From Cytidiella melzeri (Eukaryota; Basidiomycota; Agaricomycetes; Polyporales; Irpicaceae): a stretch of 64,000 nucleotides of DNA. Numbering within the stretch: the stretch's first letter is position 1; the number at the start of each line of letters is the position of its first letter. The DNA is taken from the NCBI GenBank assembly GCA_022592445.1, contig JABYQR010000209.1:1-64000 (forward strand), read 5' to 3'. Shown one piece after another: positions 10,071 to 20,616 of the stretch. The notes under the pieces are model-generated. The model had not been told where the DNA came from. It ran no database searches and was given only the letters and a program-made list of their open reading frames with translations. Position numbers and translations under genes: made by a program.

Positions 10071-11887
10071 TCATGACGTGACAATTCCTGAAGAATGAGG
10101 AAGAATTGTCACAGTGTGCTCCAGCACATTGATGCCTTTTCAAATGTGACCTTTTTGTCCCCCAAAGTGTGGGAATTTGATGGCAGAATACAGACAGTAA
10201 CAGTGTCAATAACAAAACAATGAATCCAGCTGATAGCATCACACTGGCTTTGTTATCAGCCCTTTAAGACTTTGCATCAGATCACTTTTGCAATCAATAT
10301 GCAGTTTTTGATTTTTTACAGACTGAATATGGGTACGGATCCGTACGTATAATACACCATTGGATAGCCCTATCATGTGGCAACATCCTGGTACAAACAT
10401 CCTGTCAATTGAAGTGGAATTGAGCAAGTCATGGCCAGTCTACTGAAAAAAGTCATCCAGACTCAGATTCAAACTCCACTCCTGCTGGCAAATGATGTCA
10501 AATTCTGGTCAGGTTGATGTGCAGCAATATACAGACATTGCTTGCTCTCTGAACAAGGAATACAATAAGAAGACATGCCACACATAGTGTTGGCTCTGAG
10601 CAAGAATTACCAGTACTTTGGAAGCTAAGTACAAATTCTCAACCCCTACATTCTTGAACAATGTAAATTTGTGGCTGCATCAGCAGTGAGTGCTGCATCT
10701 GATTGTTCCACAAGTTTCACAACTGTTAAGTGCTCTCTAAGCAGGAGTTACAATCAGAACACAGCCTGTGGCAGTTCCAATGGGGGTGAGGCAGCTCAGA
10801 CATCAACAGGACATGGTTGCGTCAGCAGCAACAACTGCATTGGATTGTTGCACAAAGTTTCACAACCATGAGTTGCTCTCTAAGGACAAATTAAAATCAG
10901 AACATAGCGTGCAGCAGTTTTAATGTGGCTGAAGCAATTCAGACATCAACAGGATGTGATTGCATCAGCATAAAGCACTGTCTTTGATTCTTCCATACAG
11001 TTTCACAACCACCAGTTGCTCCATAAGCAGGAGTTACAATCAGAACACAGTCTCTGGCAGCTCCAATGGGGGTGAGGCAGTGCAGACATCAACAGGACAC
11101 ATGTAACGTGTTCTACCAATTGATTTAATGAGACACCCTCAAGCCCTTCATTCTTGAAGCGAGTGATTTTCCAGAATCAGCAGTGAACACTGCACAAGAT
11201 TGATGACAAGATAGATGAAGCCCCTTGCTACCATTGGTAACTACCTTCATCAATCTATGGCTCCTTTTCCTGGAATCAAACTTATCAATTGTAGTACAAT
11301 TGTAGTACAGTCACTTTATCCCGGATCAAGTTGCCTATCAAAGGTGTCACCATTAGCAAATGCCCGTAACACAGTCAATATTCATGACCAGATGGCTTGG
11401 TAAGATCCTTACCAGGAACACAGTTGTTTACTGAGGTTCTTTTTGGTAACAAAGTCACAGGACACTATATGATTTTCAACCAATTTGCTATCAACAACAT
11501 AATCCCTTGTAACCCTGCTCCTGCAGTTTACCAAATTTTATCTAGATTATCTAATATAGTTCAACACCATCAAGAAGAAGATGCATGTCAAACAATCTTT
11601 ATCTCCATGCTCCACTCCACAAACTTGTTTTAATTCTGTGCTCACAGCCATTTTTGAACTTCAAACAATACAGCACAGTCCCTCTTCTTTCATGAATGAT
11701 TGTATGCTCCAGTGAAGACAAACCACCAACTTACTAAACATTACTCATTGAAGAAGCTATTCCCAACAAAATTACTTGTTCAGGTTGCTACCAGCACCAA
11801 GTTTACTCACAAATCTGGCTCAAAAAGTAATATTTCATTCAATCTTCAGGAATTGTACTTGCCGCTTGCCGGCCTTGCTAACGCTAG
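10071..11887 (+). mobile_element. non-autonomous Helitron-like element, copy 1
   Basis: This 1.8-kb insertion splits copia B between protease and integrase. It has no coding capacity I can support. The 3' end reads CTAG followed by T. About 10 nt before it is a GC hairpin (GCCG 11861-11864, CGGC 11870-11873). CTRR plus a subterminal hairpin with insertion before T is the Helitron signature. The same 3' end recurs at 14717 and 26453 in unrelated flanks. Near the 5' end a perfect 10-bp inverted repeat (GTGACAATTC 10078-10087, GAATTGTCAC 10103-10112) is seen. The exact 5' boundary is uncertain by about 10 bp. No target duplication is visible. Confidence 0.62.
10670..11105 (+). repeat. three imperfect tandem repeats of about 144 bp
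   Basis: Within the Helitron-like copy, three units start near 10670, 10815 and 10958. Each holds in order GCATCAGCAG, a GATTGTTCCACA-like motif, GTTTCACAAC, GAGTTACAATCAGAACA, a CAGTTCCAATG-like motif and CAGACATCAACAGGA. They are recognisable by eye but diverged by an estimated 15-25%. Confidence 0.75.
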
Positions 11888-12834
11888 TAACTGAAATGAC
11901 CGAGTTTTTTATGTAGTTCAAGTAAAGTAATGCCAGTTCTATGCACGCTTGCTAAAGAAGTCACTTGAGTTGATGATAGCGTGTATAAATCATTTGATTT
12001 TCTAACTACAGCCACACAAGTCGAGTTTGAGTCGTATATAGTACAAAGTCCTTGATAGAACGCAAACCGATAATCAGAGTCAAGTTTTCCAACACTGATT
12101 AAATTAACAGGTAGAGTTGAATTGAAGTAGACGTCCTTCAGCAAGAGTTCAGTAAGCTTACCATTCTCCTGCTCCACCTCGAGTACCATGTCACCAGCGA
12201 GTTTCAAAACTAGTTGTTCTGAGTTGGCAACAGTCAGTACTATAGTTGGTACAGAGTGGACATTGAAAGGTAAGTCTCGATATGGCGTACAGTGTATAGT
12301 CGCGCCAGTATCAAGAATATGTATTGACGAAGTTGCATACAGTGGAAGTAGAGTAGGAAAAGTAGTGGTAAGTGAAGTACTTACGTGCATAGTGATGTCG
12401 GACTCAGAGAGAGCCGACACCCACGCGCTCTTGTTGCGACGAGGAGTAGTGGTCGACAGACCAGCAACAGCGGGAGTGGCAACAACAGCGGCGGCAGTGG
12501 CAGCTTTGTCCTTGGCACCAGCAGCAACGGACTTCTGAGTAATACCCTTCCTCTTTATTTCCTCCTTGGACTTCTCTGTCCAGGGCTAAGGGCAAGTAGC
12601 CATCGTGTGGCCTATCTTGTTACAGTTGTAACACTTCATCTTCGAAGTGTCACAAATGGACTTCTCCTTAGAGTAAGGAGTGGCAGCCGCACGAGCGAAG
12701 GAAGTAGCTTTTGCTGGACGTTTGACATGTTTGTCGACTGCTGGCAACACGGCGGAAGTACCACCAGCGGGCCTATCACGAGGGACGAGGGTTGACGAAC
12801 CGTTAGACCGAGATCGGTCAAGTGGGTGAGCGAG
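11888..12834 (-). pseudogene. copia B zinc knuckle, protease and start of integrase
   Basis: The minus strand at about 12595-12660 encodes a canonical zinc knuckle CYNCNKIGHTMATC (C-x2-C-x4-H-x4-C), followed by a stop. After a frame change, 12420-11888 encodes the copia protease with active site ILDTGATIHCT. It continues into the conserved NLISVGKL segment and the pre-integrase motif LHKKLGHFSY, where the Helitron-like insertion enters. The order gag, knuckle, protease, integrase is that of copia elements. Confidence 0.85.
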
Positions 12835-13788
12835 TCACCAGCTATGGAAGTTGCGGTGAAGCTCCACACTCAGAGAGATGGGGTTGTAGTGGTATTTCTT
12901 GCCAACAGAAGTATGAGAGCGTACACCAGCCTTGTAACTAGCGCGAGTATGCGCATAGGCGGGGGGAATGATGCCGACAAGAGCGGAGTAGAAGATGTGT
13001 TGGCAAAATTCAATACCCTTGGAAAGAATCTTTGAGTAAAGGTTGTGCGCGTTGTCGAGTAGTTTGTCCATTTTGTGGACAGGACGGCAAAGGGAAAAGA
13101 GTTGGACAATTTCATTTGCGTCCGACATAGTAGAAGTTGGCTCGAAACGTTTGGAGAGTTTCTCCATCAGTCTGTGAGGCGCAGTCTTGTTGAGATAGTT
13201 CACCATCACAGAGTCTGCAATGTGTCCCGCCAGGACAATGAAGACGGCCCGTTGGACCTCTTGAGGAATGGTAAGACCACCCCTATAGCTGTAGAAGTCG
13301 ACAATAGTTGACATCGCAGTATCGACACGGAATTTCCACATTGGCCAGGTGTCAGGACCCGTAAGATTGCCAACGTCTGTGAAGGCTTTGTGAACGTCGC
13401 TAAGCGACATAGTATACTCCGTATTGTGTTTCGGAGGGACGGAGAGGAGGGACGACACTGCTCGCGCGGAGTCAGTAGGGCCAGATGGCGAGGGGAACAG
13501 TGCGCGATAGGCTTTTGGCAGTTTGTCCTGTTGCCTTTCGTGCGCCTTGTTGTCGTCCATAGCATCATTGCTATTGTCTGACGACAGCTTAGTGGGGTGA
13601 CAACAAGCAAAGTCGTTGTGGAGCGTGTCGAATGGAGTGCGTCGGCAATCTGAGGGGGGCGCTGAGACTCGACGTGAGGCTGTGATGCGGGCAGTTGGTT
13701 GGTCGACAACAGCTGAGGTAGTAGGGACGTTTGGGGTGTGGTCAGAAGGTGCAGGACCTTGGGTATCAGCGCGAGAAGCAGAAGACAT
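12835..13788 (-). pseudogene. copia B Gag N-terminal part
   Basis: This 317-residue frame has a low-complexity Ser/Thr/Pro-rich first third. It then has the retrotransposon Gag (copia/UBN2-like) core, with the WPMWKFRVDTAMS motif, a conserved central helix set and a SYKAGVRSHTS C-terminal stretch. A frame change or stop near 12835 separates it from the zinc knuckle, so Gag is not continuous. Mixed purine repeats lie just upstream (13800-13850). Confidence 0.83.
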
Positions 13789-14045
13789 TGTAGATTGTTG
13801 AGGAGGAGAAGGAGAAGGAGAAGGAGTAGGAGTAGGAGTGAAGACAGGGGTACTCCTGTGAGTACGAGGAGGGCAAGTGGAAGGCCTGGAGGTAGTAGTA
13901 CCTGGGTAGAAGTCAGTCTGGTGTTGTTTGCGCGTAGAACGACGAGGTTAAGACTGATCAGCAGGATCAGAGCTCATCAACTGGTGGATAGTAAGTGCAG
14001 AGAGTAGTGTGAGTAAGGTAGTGAGCTTATCCGGGGCTCATAACC
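13789..14045 (-). other. copia B leader with half-tRNA primer site
   Basis: On the minus strand the first bases after the 5' LTR are GGTTATGAGCCCCGG (14031-14045). They are complementary to the anticodon arm of initiator tRNA-Met (GGGCUCAUAACC), the half-tRNA primer used by Drosophila copia and yeast Ty5. The rest is untranslated leader with a purine-rich GGAGAA repeat near 13800-13850. Confidence 0.8.
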
Positions 14046-14215
14046 TGTTAGAAGGCTATTAAAGTAGTGGAGAGCGTTGAGAGAGCAAGACTGAGAGAGA
14101 TCACACAGTGGGAGTTGGGGATCAAAAGTGAGTGCCCTTGCATTGATCAGAGTAAGTCTTATATACGGTAACTACGGCGCTAGTACGTTAAGTGTCTAAT
14201 TAATATAGTCGAACA
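14046..14215 (-). repeat. copia B 5' LTR (170 bp)
   Basis: It starts TGTTAGAAGG and ends CGAACA. It is about 96% identical by eye to 7247-7416. It is followed by the primer site on one side and the target duplication TTAAT on the other. Confidence 0.92.
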
Positions 14216-14717
14216 TTAATACATTCAACATTCATGGCCAGATGGCTTGGCAAGATCATTACCAGGAACAGAGCTGTTTACTGAGGTTCTTTTTGGTAAC
14301 AAAGTCACAGGCACAATGAACTATTCCATGCCATATGATTTATTCAATTTGCTATCAATAACATAATCACTTGTAACCCTGCTTCTATAGCTCAAAACCA
14401 TTAAAAAGAAGACGCATGGCAAACAATCTTTATCTCCATGCTCTACTCCACAAAATTGTTTCAATTCTGTACTCACACCCATTATTGCACTTCAAACAAT
14501 ACAGCACAGTCCCTCTTCTTTCATGAACAATTGTGTGCTCCGGTGAATACAAACCACCAACTTACCATACATTACTCATTGAAGCAGCTATCCCAAACAA
14601 AATTACTCTTTCAGGCTGCTACCAGCACCAAGTATACTTCAAATCCTGGCTCAAAAAGTAATATTCATTAAATCTTCAGGAATTGTACTTGCCGCTTGCT
14701 GGCCTTGCTAATACTAG
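14216..14717 (+). mobile_element. Helitron-like repeat, copy 2, 3' part
   Basis: This is the continuation of the copy seen at 7190-7246 after removal of copia B. It matches 11376-11887 along its length (ATTCATG..CCAGATGGCTTGG, TTTGGTAACAAAGTCACAGG, CAGGAATTGTACTTGCCGC) and carries an extra segment around 14311-14335. It ends in CTAG at 14717, followed by T. Gypsy B sequence begins immediately after. Confidence 0.65.
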
Positions 14718-15876
14718 TAGCAACGTGAAGGCAGTCTGTTGTGCTGGACCCAAAACAAATGGTACTTCCTTCTTAGTCTGATCATGTAAAGGCCATGTGT
14801 GCTTTGAGAAGTCCTGAATGAAGCATCAGTAGAAGTTGGCAAACCCGATGAATCTTCTAACTTCTTTGAGGTTCTTGGGTGTAGGCCACGTAGAAACTGC
14901 TTGGACTTTGACAGGGTCCTTAGCTACTTCGCCAGCGCGAATGATCAACCCGAGTACTCAATCTCAGATTCCTCAAACTCGCACTTTTTTGGCCAAAGGT
15001 AGAGGTTGTGCTGTTGAAGTCACCCAAGGACTTCATGTACAACCTTGTGGTGCTCTGTCAGGTTGTAGCTCCAGATCAGGATATCATCTAGATAGACAGC
15101 CACCTTTCCCTTGGCAACAAGGTCAGCAAAGATGTTGTCCATCAGAGCTTGGAAGATAGAGGGTGAGTTTGTGAGACCAAAGAACATGACTTTAGGTTTG
15201 AAAAGTCCTTGTTGGTAACAAAGGCCGCTTTGTACTTGTCACCTTCTTTGATTCGGATGGTGTGGTATCCACAGCAAACATCAAACCTAGTGAAGATCTT
15301 TGCACCCTTGAGCTTGTTGATAATGTTGGTAGCAAGCAGTAGTGGGTAATGATTCTTTACAGATGCAGTGATGCCGTTGAGTTTGCGATAGTCCTGAATA
15401 AGACGGACTTTGTTGTCCTTCTTTTTGATGAAGAAGACTGGAGAAGCCATCAGAGACTTAGAAGGCGTGATGTAACCTTTTGTTAGGTTCTCTTGAATGA
15501 AGTTGTCAAGCTTGGGTATGTTCAGGGGCATAGGATAAACTTCTGATTTGATGGTCTCAGGAGCGTCTGGTTTGAGATCAATCAAATGGTCCCAGGGCTG
15601 ATGCTGGGGTAGCTGGCCGGACTTTTCCTCAGGGAAGCCTTTAGCATGTCTTTGATACTCTGATGGAACAATGTCCTCGAAGGAGCGCTGGGCTTTAGCT
15701 TTGTTTTCTTTGGCAGCAAGCTTGGTAGAGTAGGTGAAGCCGGCCATACACCAGACTTTGTCAGTGGTGTCTTGGATAACTCTGGCTTTGACCCACAGTC
15801 TGCATCCTTTGCAGTTACCGTCAACCTTCTGGAAAGGTTTGTCAGGAGATTCCTCTGAGCTGCTCGGAATTGTCAT
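14718..15876 (-). pseudogene. gypsy B reverse transcriptase
   Basis: The RT reads FFIKKKDN, LIQDYRKLN, an ARFDV-like FTRFDV box and GYHTIRIKEGDKYKAAF. After a frame change near 15210 it continues with SPSIFQALMDNIFADL and catalytic YLDDILIW near 15085. The RT thumb and the start of RNase H (VPFVLGPAQQTAF-like) are seen down to 14718. The N-terminal linker (PDKPFQKVDGNC) joins from the protease. Several stops are present; non-functional. Confidence 0.87.
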
Positions 15877-16326
15877 TTCTCCTTTTTCCCAGTTAATGGT
15901 AGGGTTTATGCACTTGAGCCATGGTAGCCCAAGGATGACGTCTTCTGGACCTAAGTCCGTGACGAGAAACTCTGCCTTTTCTGTGTGGTCTCAGACTGTA
16001 AGTGTAAGGCAAACAAAGTGTGTTAATCCGCCAGCTTTATTTTTAGTTCCATCAATGTTGTGCAGTGAGATGATCCTTTCAAGCGGGTGTTGAATAATTT
16101 TATGCTTTTTGACAAACTGATGGCTGATGAACAAAGCCGTGGCTCCTGAGTCAATCATAGCAGGAACGCAGATACTTCTATTGAGACCTTTGACTAGTAC
16201 ATGTACATGGAAATGAGAAGATAAACGATCTAGCAACAATATAGTACATGAGGAGATAACAGACAACAGGCATGTAGTTGCTATATTACTTGAGGCAGAA
16301 GACGAGGGAGAAGACAAAAGAGACAA
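15877..16326 (-). pseudogene. gypsy B aspartic protease
   Basis: This is the retropepsin region with active site MIDSGATALFISHQF near 16130-16170. It is followed by the strand region LERIISLHNIDGT, as in family A (NVINVDGTPNK). The frame stops at 15991 and resumes in another frame towards the RT linker. It is degenerate but unambiguous. Confidence 0.85.
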
Positions 16327-16375
16327 GGATAGGGTATCGGGGGGACTCGCAGCTGGGCTGTGTCACGAGTCTGTT

Positions 16376-17860
16376 TCAAAAAACTGCATCAATTTTTGCT
16401 GCCATTTCATCTATCTGCTTCTTTTGGATGTCCAGCATGTCCTTGAGTACAGCAATCTTAGCATCCTTGTAATTGGATGCATCTTGCTTTGCTGCGGTAG
16501 TGGACGACAAGGTTGAGGGGGTACCAGCAACCTTTTGTCCCTTAGAAACACCTTGGAGCCTTTTCAGGCAAACAGACCCCCAGTGACCACTACCACTGCA
16601 GTGGTTGCAGACTGGGTTGTCTGGGTGCTTTGAGTCCCTTTTCTTGTTGTTTTTGGACCCACAAACAAAGCAGAGTTTGCTCATCTCCTTCCTCCATTCT
16701 TGGAAGATCTCTTGCTTGCCTAGACCCGTGAAGAGCACGTCAAAAGAGGCAGAGAAGCGGGAGGCGTCGATATCCATAGCATTGGGATTGCGGAATGCTT
16801 GCTGATGGGACTTGCTATGTCCCGACAAAGTGTCCACCATGACCTTGCCTGTGCTGCTGCAAAGGTTGGCCAGCTGGGCGTCAACTGCCTTGCATTGGTC
16901 CTTGAGCACATCGTACGTGGTGGCGCGGGTCTGGAAGTATGAGACATGTTGTAAGTACTCCGTGCTCAAGCTGAACTTGAGGCAATTGACCTGCTGGCTC
17001 CAGCCAGTGCGAGGGGCCCAGGTCTCAAACTCCGAGATGTGGGCGGCAAATGTTTTGTTGCCCTGCTTCATGCCGGCAACCTTGGTCTTGGCCTCTATGA
17101 CTGTGTTAATAGGCTTGAATTTGGCCTTGAAGGCCTCAATAAACGTGTCCCAGCTGTTTTAAAACACTGGCTTGATGCTGACTAGCTCCTCGATATGAGG
17201 ACGAGCCCAGTCTGCGGCGTCTTTCTGCATCAAAGACAACACGCTTGTGATGAGCTTTTGATCAAAGATCCTTGCGCCGTTACTGTCCAGCCGGACCTGG
17301 CCTTGGCTGTCTTGCTAGAAGAATGCCTTGCCCTGGTTTTGGGCCCAGACTATGAATGGATGACGGAAGAGCCTTGCTTCCGACAACGTCTTTCCCTTGA
17401 ATGAGACCAGCTTTTCCACAATGCTCTGTTCCCGGGTAGCATGGGTGGCTGCAACTGCTGCCATTGGTTGTACCGCTGCTAGTGCAGCAACTTGGTTGGT
17501 AAGTTCAACCATTTTCTGTGTCAGGATCCCGGACATATTTAGAATATCCTGGGCGCTCAGGTTGGGTGCAGGGTTGGGGTTGGCATCAGGAGCAGTGTTT
17601 TGCTGGTGGAGATCCATGTCTTCTTGCGTGATAAGACAGAGATTTTCTTCGGAGGGTGTCTGGTGATGCTCAGAATAGTACTCACTGTTGACAACTTCAG
17701 TTGACTCTGCCTGAGTGTATTGATTTGGACACAGTTGGTTGTCACACTCGTAGAACAGGCCTCCGTAGAAATGGTCGTCTGTGACTGTGTTTGAATCGGA
17801 GAAATGTATGCAATTATTACAAGATGTGGTGAGTAAAAACTGCGGACTGTCTAGATCCAC
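16376..17860 (-). pseudogene. gypsy B Gag
   Basis: Two frames together cover a Gag. The N-terminal piece (17860-17315) has an acidic/Gln-rich start and a helix around MVELTNQVAALAAV. After a stop near 17315 and a disrupted stretch to 17072, the C-terminal piece carries a zinc knuckle, CNHCSGSGHWGSVC (C-x2-C-x4-H-x4-C), near 16570-16615. It is preceded by a second Cys pair (CFVCGSKNNKK). A short coiled-coil tail ends the frame. It is broken and non-functional. Confidence 0.83.
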
Positions 17861-18406
17861 TTGAAGTAGCTATCACTATTTACTATGTTTAATTGTGCAA
17901 GGATTTTGTCACAGTTTTTACAAAGATTCTTATAAGAAACCTTCCCAATTGCTTTGCAACCCCAGTCTAGGCGCTGCCACTTGTGGTCTGCTGTGACGGG
18001 TGCGAGATCGTTGACTTGGTTGAGGAAACAATTAACCTTGTTGACAGGGTGAAGCAACGCACAATGGTGGGCGAAGTTGGCACGGTTCAAAAGTTCTTCA
18101 AGTTCAGTGAGAGCTTGCAGGTGAGTGTGGACGGCAGTGAGTTTTGGCGCAGGAGTTGGTGCAGGGAGCTTTGCTAGTCGCTCTGCAAGAGTGAGCTTGC
18201 AGGTGTGTTGCTCAGCTAAGGTGCAGTCACGCTCCTCAGCAGCTCATTCTCCTTATGCTCGTGCGGAGGCAAGAAGTTGTTGGTTCTCCTCGTAAGAGGG
18301 GACAGTGAGGGTGATGCCTTTGATAGGCAGCTTCTTTGACACGTACTTTGGGACAGTGACCAGGTCTTTGTCAGACCAGTGATGAGGTTGAACGCTCGTC
18401 CGCTTT
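17851..18406 (-). pseudogene. gypsy B ORF0 remnant
   Basis: Upstream of gag on the same strand is a decayed ORF at the position of family A ORF0, with a similar plan. An N-terminal VPKYVSKKLPI..ITLTVPSYEENQQLL stretch resembles the family A arrangement of a short conserved start followed by an E/Q-rich helix and a C-terminal helical half. It has stops near 18250 and is truncated at its 5' end by Helitron-like sequence. Function unknown. Confidence 0.55.
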
Positions 18407-18860
18407 ACGATTCCTGAAGAATGAAGAAGAATTGTTCCAGTTCGTGCCAGCGCATTGATGCTTTTTCAGATGTGACCTTTTTGTCCCCCAAACTGTGGGA
18501 ATTTGATGGGGTAATACATGCGGTAAGAAATTTTGTAACAGTGTGGTGTAATGATTTGATGGTGTTTCATTTGCTTTGTTATTCTCTCTACAAATGCATG
18601 TGATGAGCTGAATCTCCCATCAAAAATCTGTTTTTGTTTTTTGTATTGAACACATGTACATGAATAGACACAAATTTTACATCATCAGATAGTCCTGCCC
18701 TGCAGCAACACACAGACATAAAAATCTTCTTGGATGAACCCAACGTTGGGGATATACAGTCAATATACTGATAAAAGTTGCTCAGACTCCGTTTGGAATC
18801 CCGCTGATCTTTTTCTTGCAGGTTATCACATGATTTTTGGCTATCCAGTTTGTACCAGTC
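18407..18860 (+). mobile_element. Helitron-like repeat, 5' part
   Basis: This matches the start of the copy at 10083: ATTCCTGAAGAATGA, GAAGAATTGT, the GTGACCTTTTTGTCCCCCAAA stretch and GTGGGAATTTGATGG. Similarity then becomes patchy until about 18860. The right limit is not defined; the 3' signature CTAG with hairpin was not found downstream. It cuts gypsy B ORF0. Confidence 0.5.
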
Positions 18861-19954
18861 ACATAGTTTGCAAGTGGCTGCCGCCGCATCGGGCCGATTT
18901 CCTCTCTCACTGACGGCAAAACCTGTAATGGTCTGTGGGTGACGCTCTGCCAACTTCACCCCAGAGATAAACCTGATTTAGAGAATTTGGACCTTTCAAA
19001 TGTTCCAACCCTGTGAAATGTTCATTTGTCAACCACTCTGCAATTTCAAGTACACTTGGTCGGCTTGCAGGCTATCTTCTTGTGTTGCATGCATGACTCA
19101 GTGGTTAATTACTCAGTGGCTGTATTTTCGACGCATCTAGATGGCTGACCTAGAAAGTCTTCACATTTGCAGTTAAACACATGCTATAGCCAGCAATGTA
19201 TGCAGTTGTGGTAAATTCTACTCCATTCTGGTCTAAAGCATAGTATTTGGATGCTCGTCATCCCATCTCCTTATACTTTTGACATGCGCCACTCGGATTA
19301 TCTGTACATTAAGTTCTTTACCTGAGAGGTTGTCATCAGGCTGCAATTAGCTGTCCTCATATTGGCACTCCCTTTGTTCACGAGCACGCGAGCATCTTGT
19401 GTACCCAGACCTTGCTTGTACCCACTGTGTCTCAAAAGTCAGGATGATGAAATCAAGGGGTTGGCAATGTTTTTTTTTTTCAGTATTGTTATTTGTTGGC
19501 AAAGCCATAGATGGTACATGCCGAGGTACTATGCACACAGTAGAGTATGCGCAACGGGGAGATTGAAAGTCAAAACGCGCAATACGCGCAGCGAAAGTAC
19601 ACAACTTAGTAAATGATGAGGTTAGCAATGAATCCACTTCCTCGGTGGTCGGTGCAAGAAGCCTTCGGACACTTCGTAAAGCAGTCACATCAACCGTGCA
19701 ACTCATTACAAAGTGTCTGAGAGCGGCGTTACCACGAGCAAAGACAAGAGCATTGAGGAAAACGCACTTTACGGTGGGACTCAATTTTATGCAGAGCGGG
19801 GAGGAGACACGTCCAAGTTCTTGTCTCATATGCCGGCATTGTGAACCCATCTGCTGTCCTGCATTGTATCCCTGCTGGCAGTAGAGTCCTCCGCATTGTG
19901 AAGAGTTCCTTGGGCCAGCACAAACATGTTCCAACCCAATTGTCATTCGCGGAC
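18861..19954. other. no confident gene
   Basis: This is unique-looking sequence of mixed composition. A 247-codon minus-strand frame (20090-19347) crosses part of it but shows no domain, and its codons look like random open frame at about 50% GC. It may be the rest of the Helitron-like copy or decayed host DNA. Confidence 0.4.
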
Positions 19955-20547
19955 TCAGACAATGCAGGATTGTGTCAAGCTGTTCGCCACTGTCACCTGT
20001 AGTCGGTATGCCTCGCTCGGGAATTCTTCTGTTGTCAGTTCGCCTTCCTTCCAACTGCGGCGCTTCCAGGAGACGCAAGCAGAAATCCACTTACTGGGAG
20101 GCTCCGGCTCAGCTTTTCTAGCAGTCAACCCGTCTGGTTTGAACGCAAATTGTATGACTTTAGGGGCACAATTTAGAGTCCTGCTCATGTCTGAGGTGCG
20201 TCAAACCCGCAAGCATGTTGATCACTGACTTACCAGACGTATCGGGAGCCTATAGCGACCCCTTTGTCCCCGTCCTCATCTCGACGTGCCCCACTTTCTT
20301 CAACCTCCTCTGACTCTTTGTTTCCCTCCTCACCATCCCCGTCAATCTTGTTTTGCTCGACTTCCTCCTCAACTCCTTGTGTTTCCGGAAATGGATCCAT
20401 CGCAATGTTGGCGAGGGCGACTAGTAGATAGGTAGTGCTGCAAAGAGCAGCTAATCGCGGTAAGTCAGGTATATCCTCCTGCGCCACAAAGCGTAACTCG
20501 GTGCTGACAGGCCGGAGCTTACGTCCTCTTTTGATAATGACGCGCAA
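19955..20547 (-). pseudogene. hypothetical gene fragment with one intron
   Basis: A frame from 20547 to 20234 has a hydrophobic middle and a very acidic Glu/Asp-rich C-terminal half. It runs into a splice donor (GTAAGT on the minus strand at 20233-20228). A matching acceptor near 20190 leads into a second frame (20188-19955). The short intron (about 45 nt) with consensus ends suggests a once-real gene. No domain is recognisable. The first 25 codons overlap an inverted repeat shared with the plus strand, so the start may be artificial. Confidence 0.3.
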
Positions 20548-20616
20548 AAACGCGCGTCTTGTTCAAAAGAGGACATACGTTTTTGCCTGTCAGCACCAAG
20601 TTGCGCTTTGTGGCGC
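20480..20616. repeat. 53-bp inverted repeat (fold-back)
   Basis: The left arm 20480-20532 and right arm 20565-20616 are imperfect reverse complements. They begin TGCGCCACAAAGCG and end CGTCCTCTTTT or its equivalent, with roughly 80% of bases pairing by eye and weaker pairing out to 20471 and 20625. The 32-base loop itself contains a 7-bp hairpin (GACGCGC...GCGCGTC, 20539-20558). Confidence 0.8.

Larger units (their letters stand above)
7247..14215 (-). mobile_element. Ty1/copia family B, complete but decayed
   Basis: The element is bounded by two 170-bp LTRs (7247-7416 and 14046-14215) that differ at about seven positions (roughly 4%). It is flanked by GTAAT (7242-7246) and TTAAT (14216-14220), a target duplication with one mismatch. 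The minus-strand interior has gag, a zinc knuckle, protease, integrase, RT and RNase H in copia order. A Helitron-like element (10071-11887) interrupts it between protease and integrase. Together with substitutions in the RT and integrase active sites, this makes it inactive. Confidence 0.92.
14718..18406 (-). mobile_element. Ty3/gypsy family B, truncated at both ends
   Basis: This is a minus-strand gypsy element with the same plan as family A: ORF0, gag, protease, RT. The protein sequences are clearly different. The left end stops inside the RT/RNase H connection where Helitron-like copy 2 ends. The right end stops within ORF0 where another Helitron-like 5' end begins. No LTR remains. Multiple stops and frame changes show it is old. 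Confidence 0.87.

Noticed and set aside
19347..20090. 247-codon minus-strand frame
   Set aside because: No domain, no spliced continuity and it overlaps another candidate exon in a different frame; open frames of this size arise by chance at about 50% GC.
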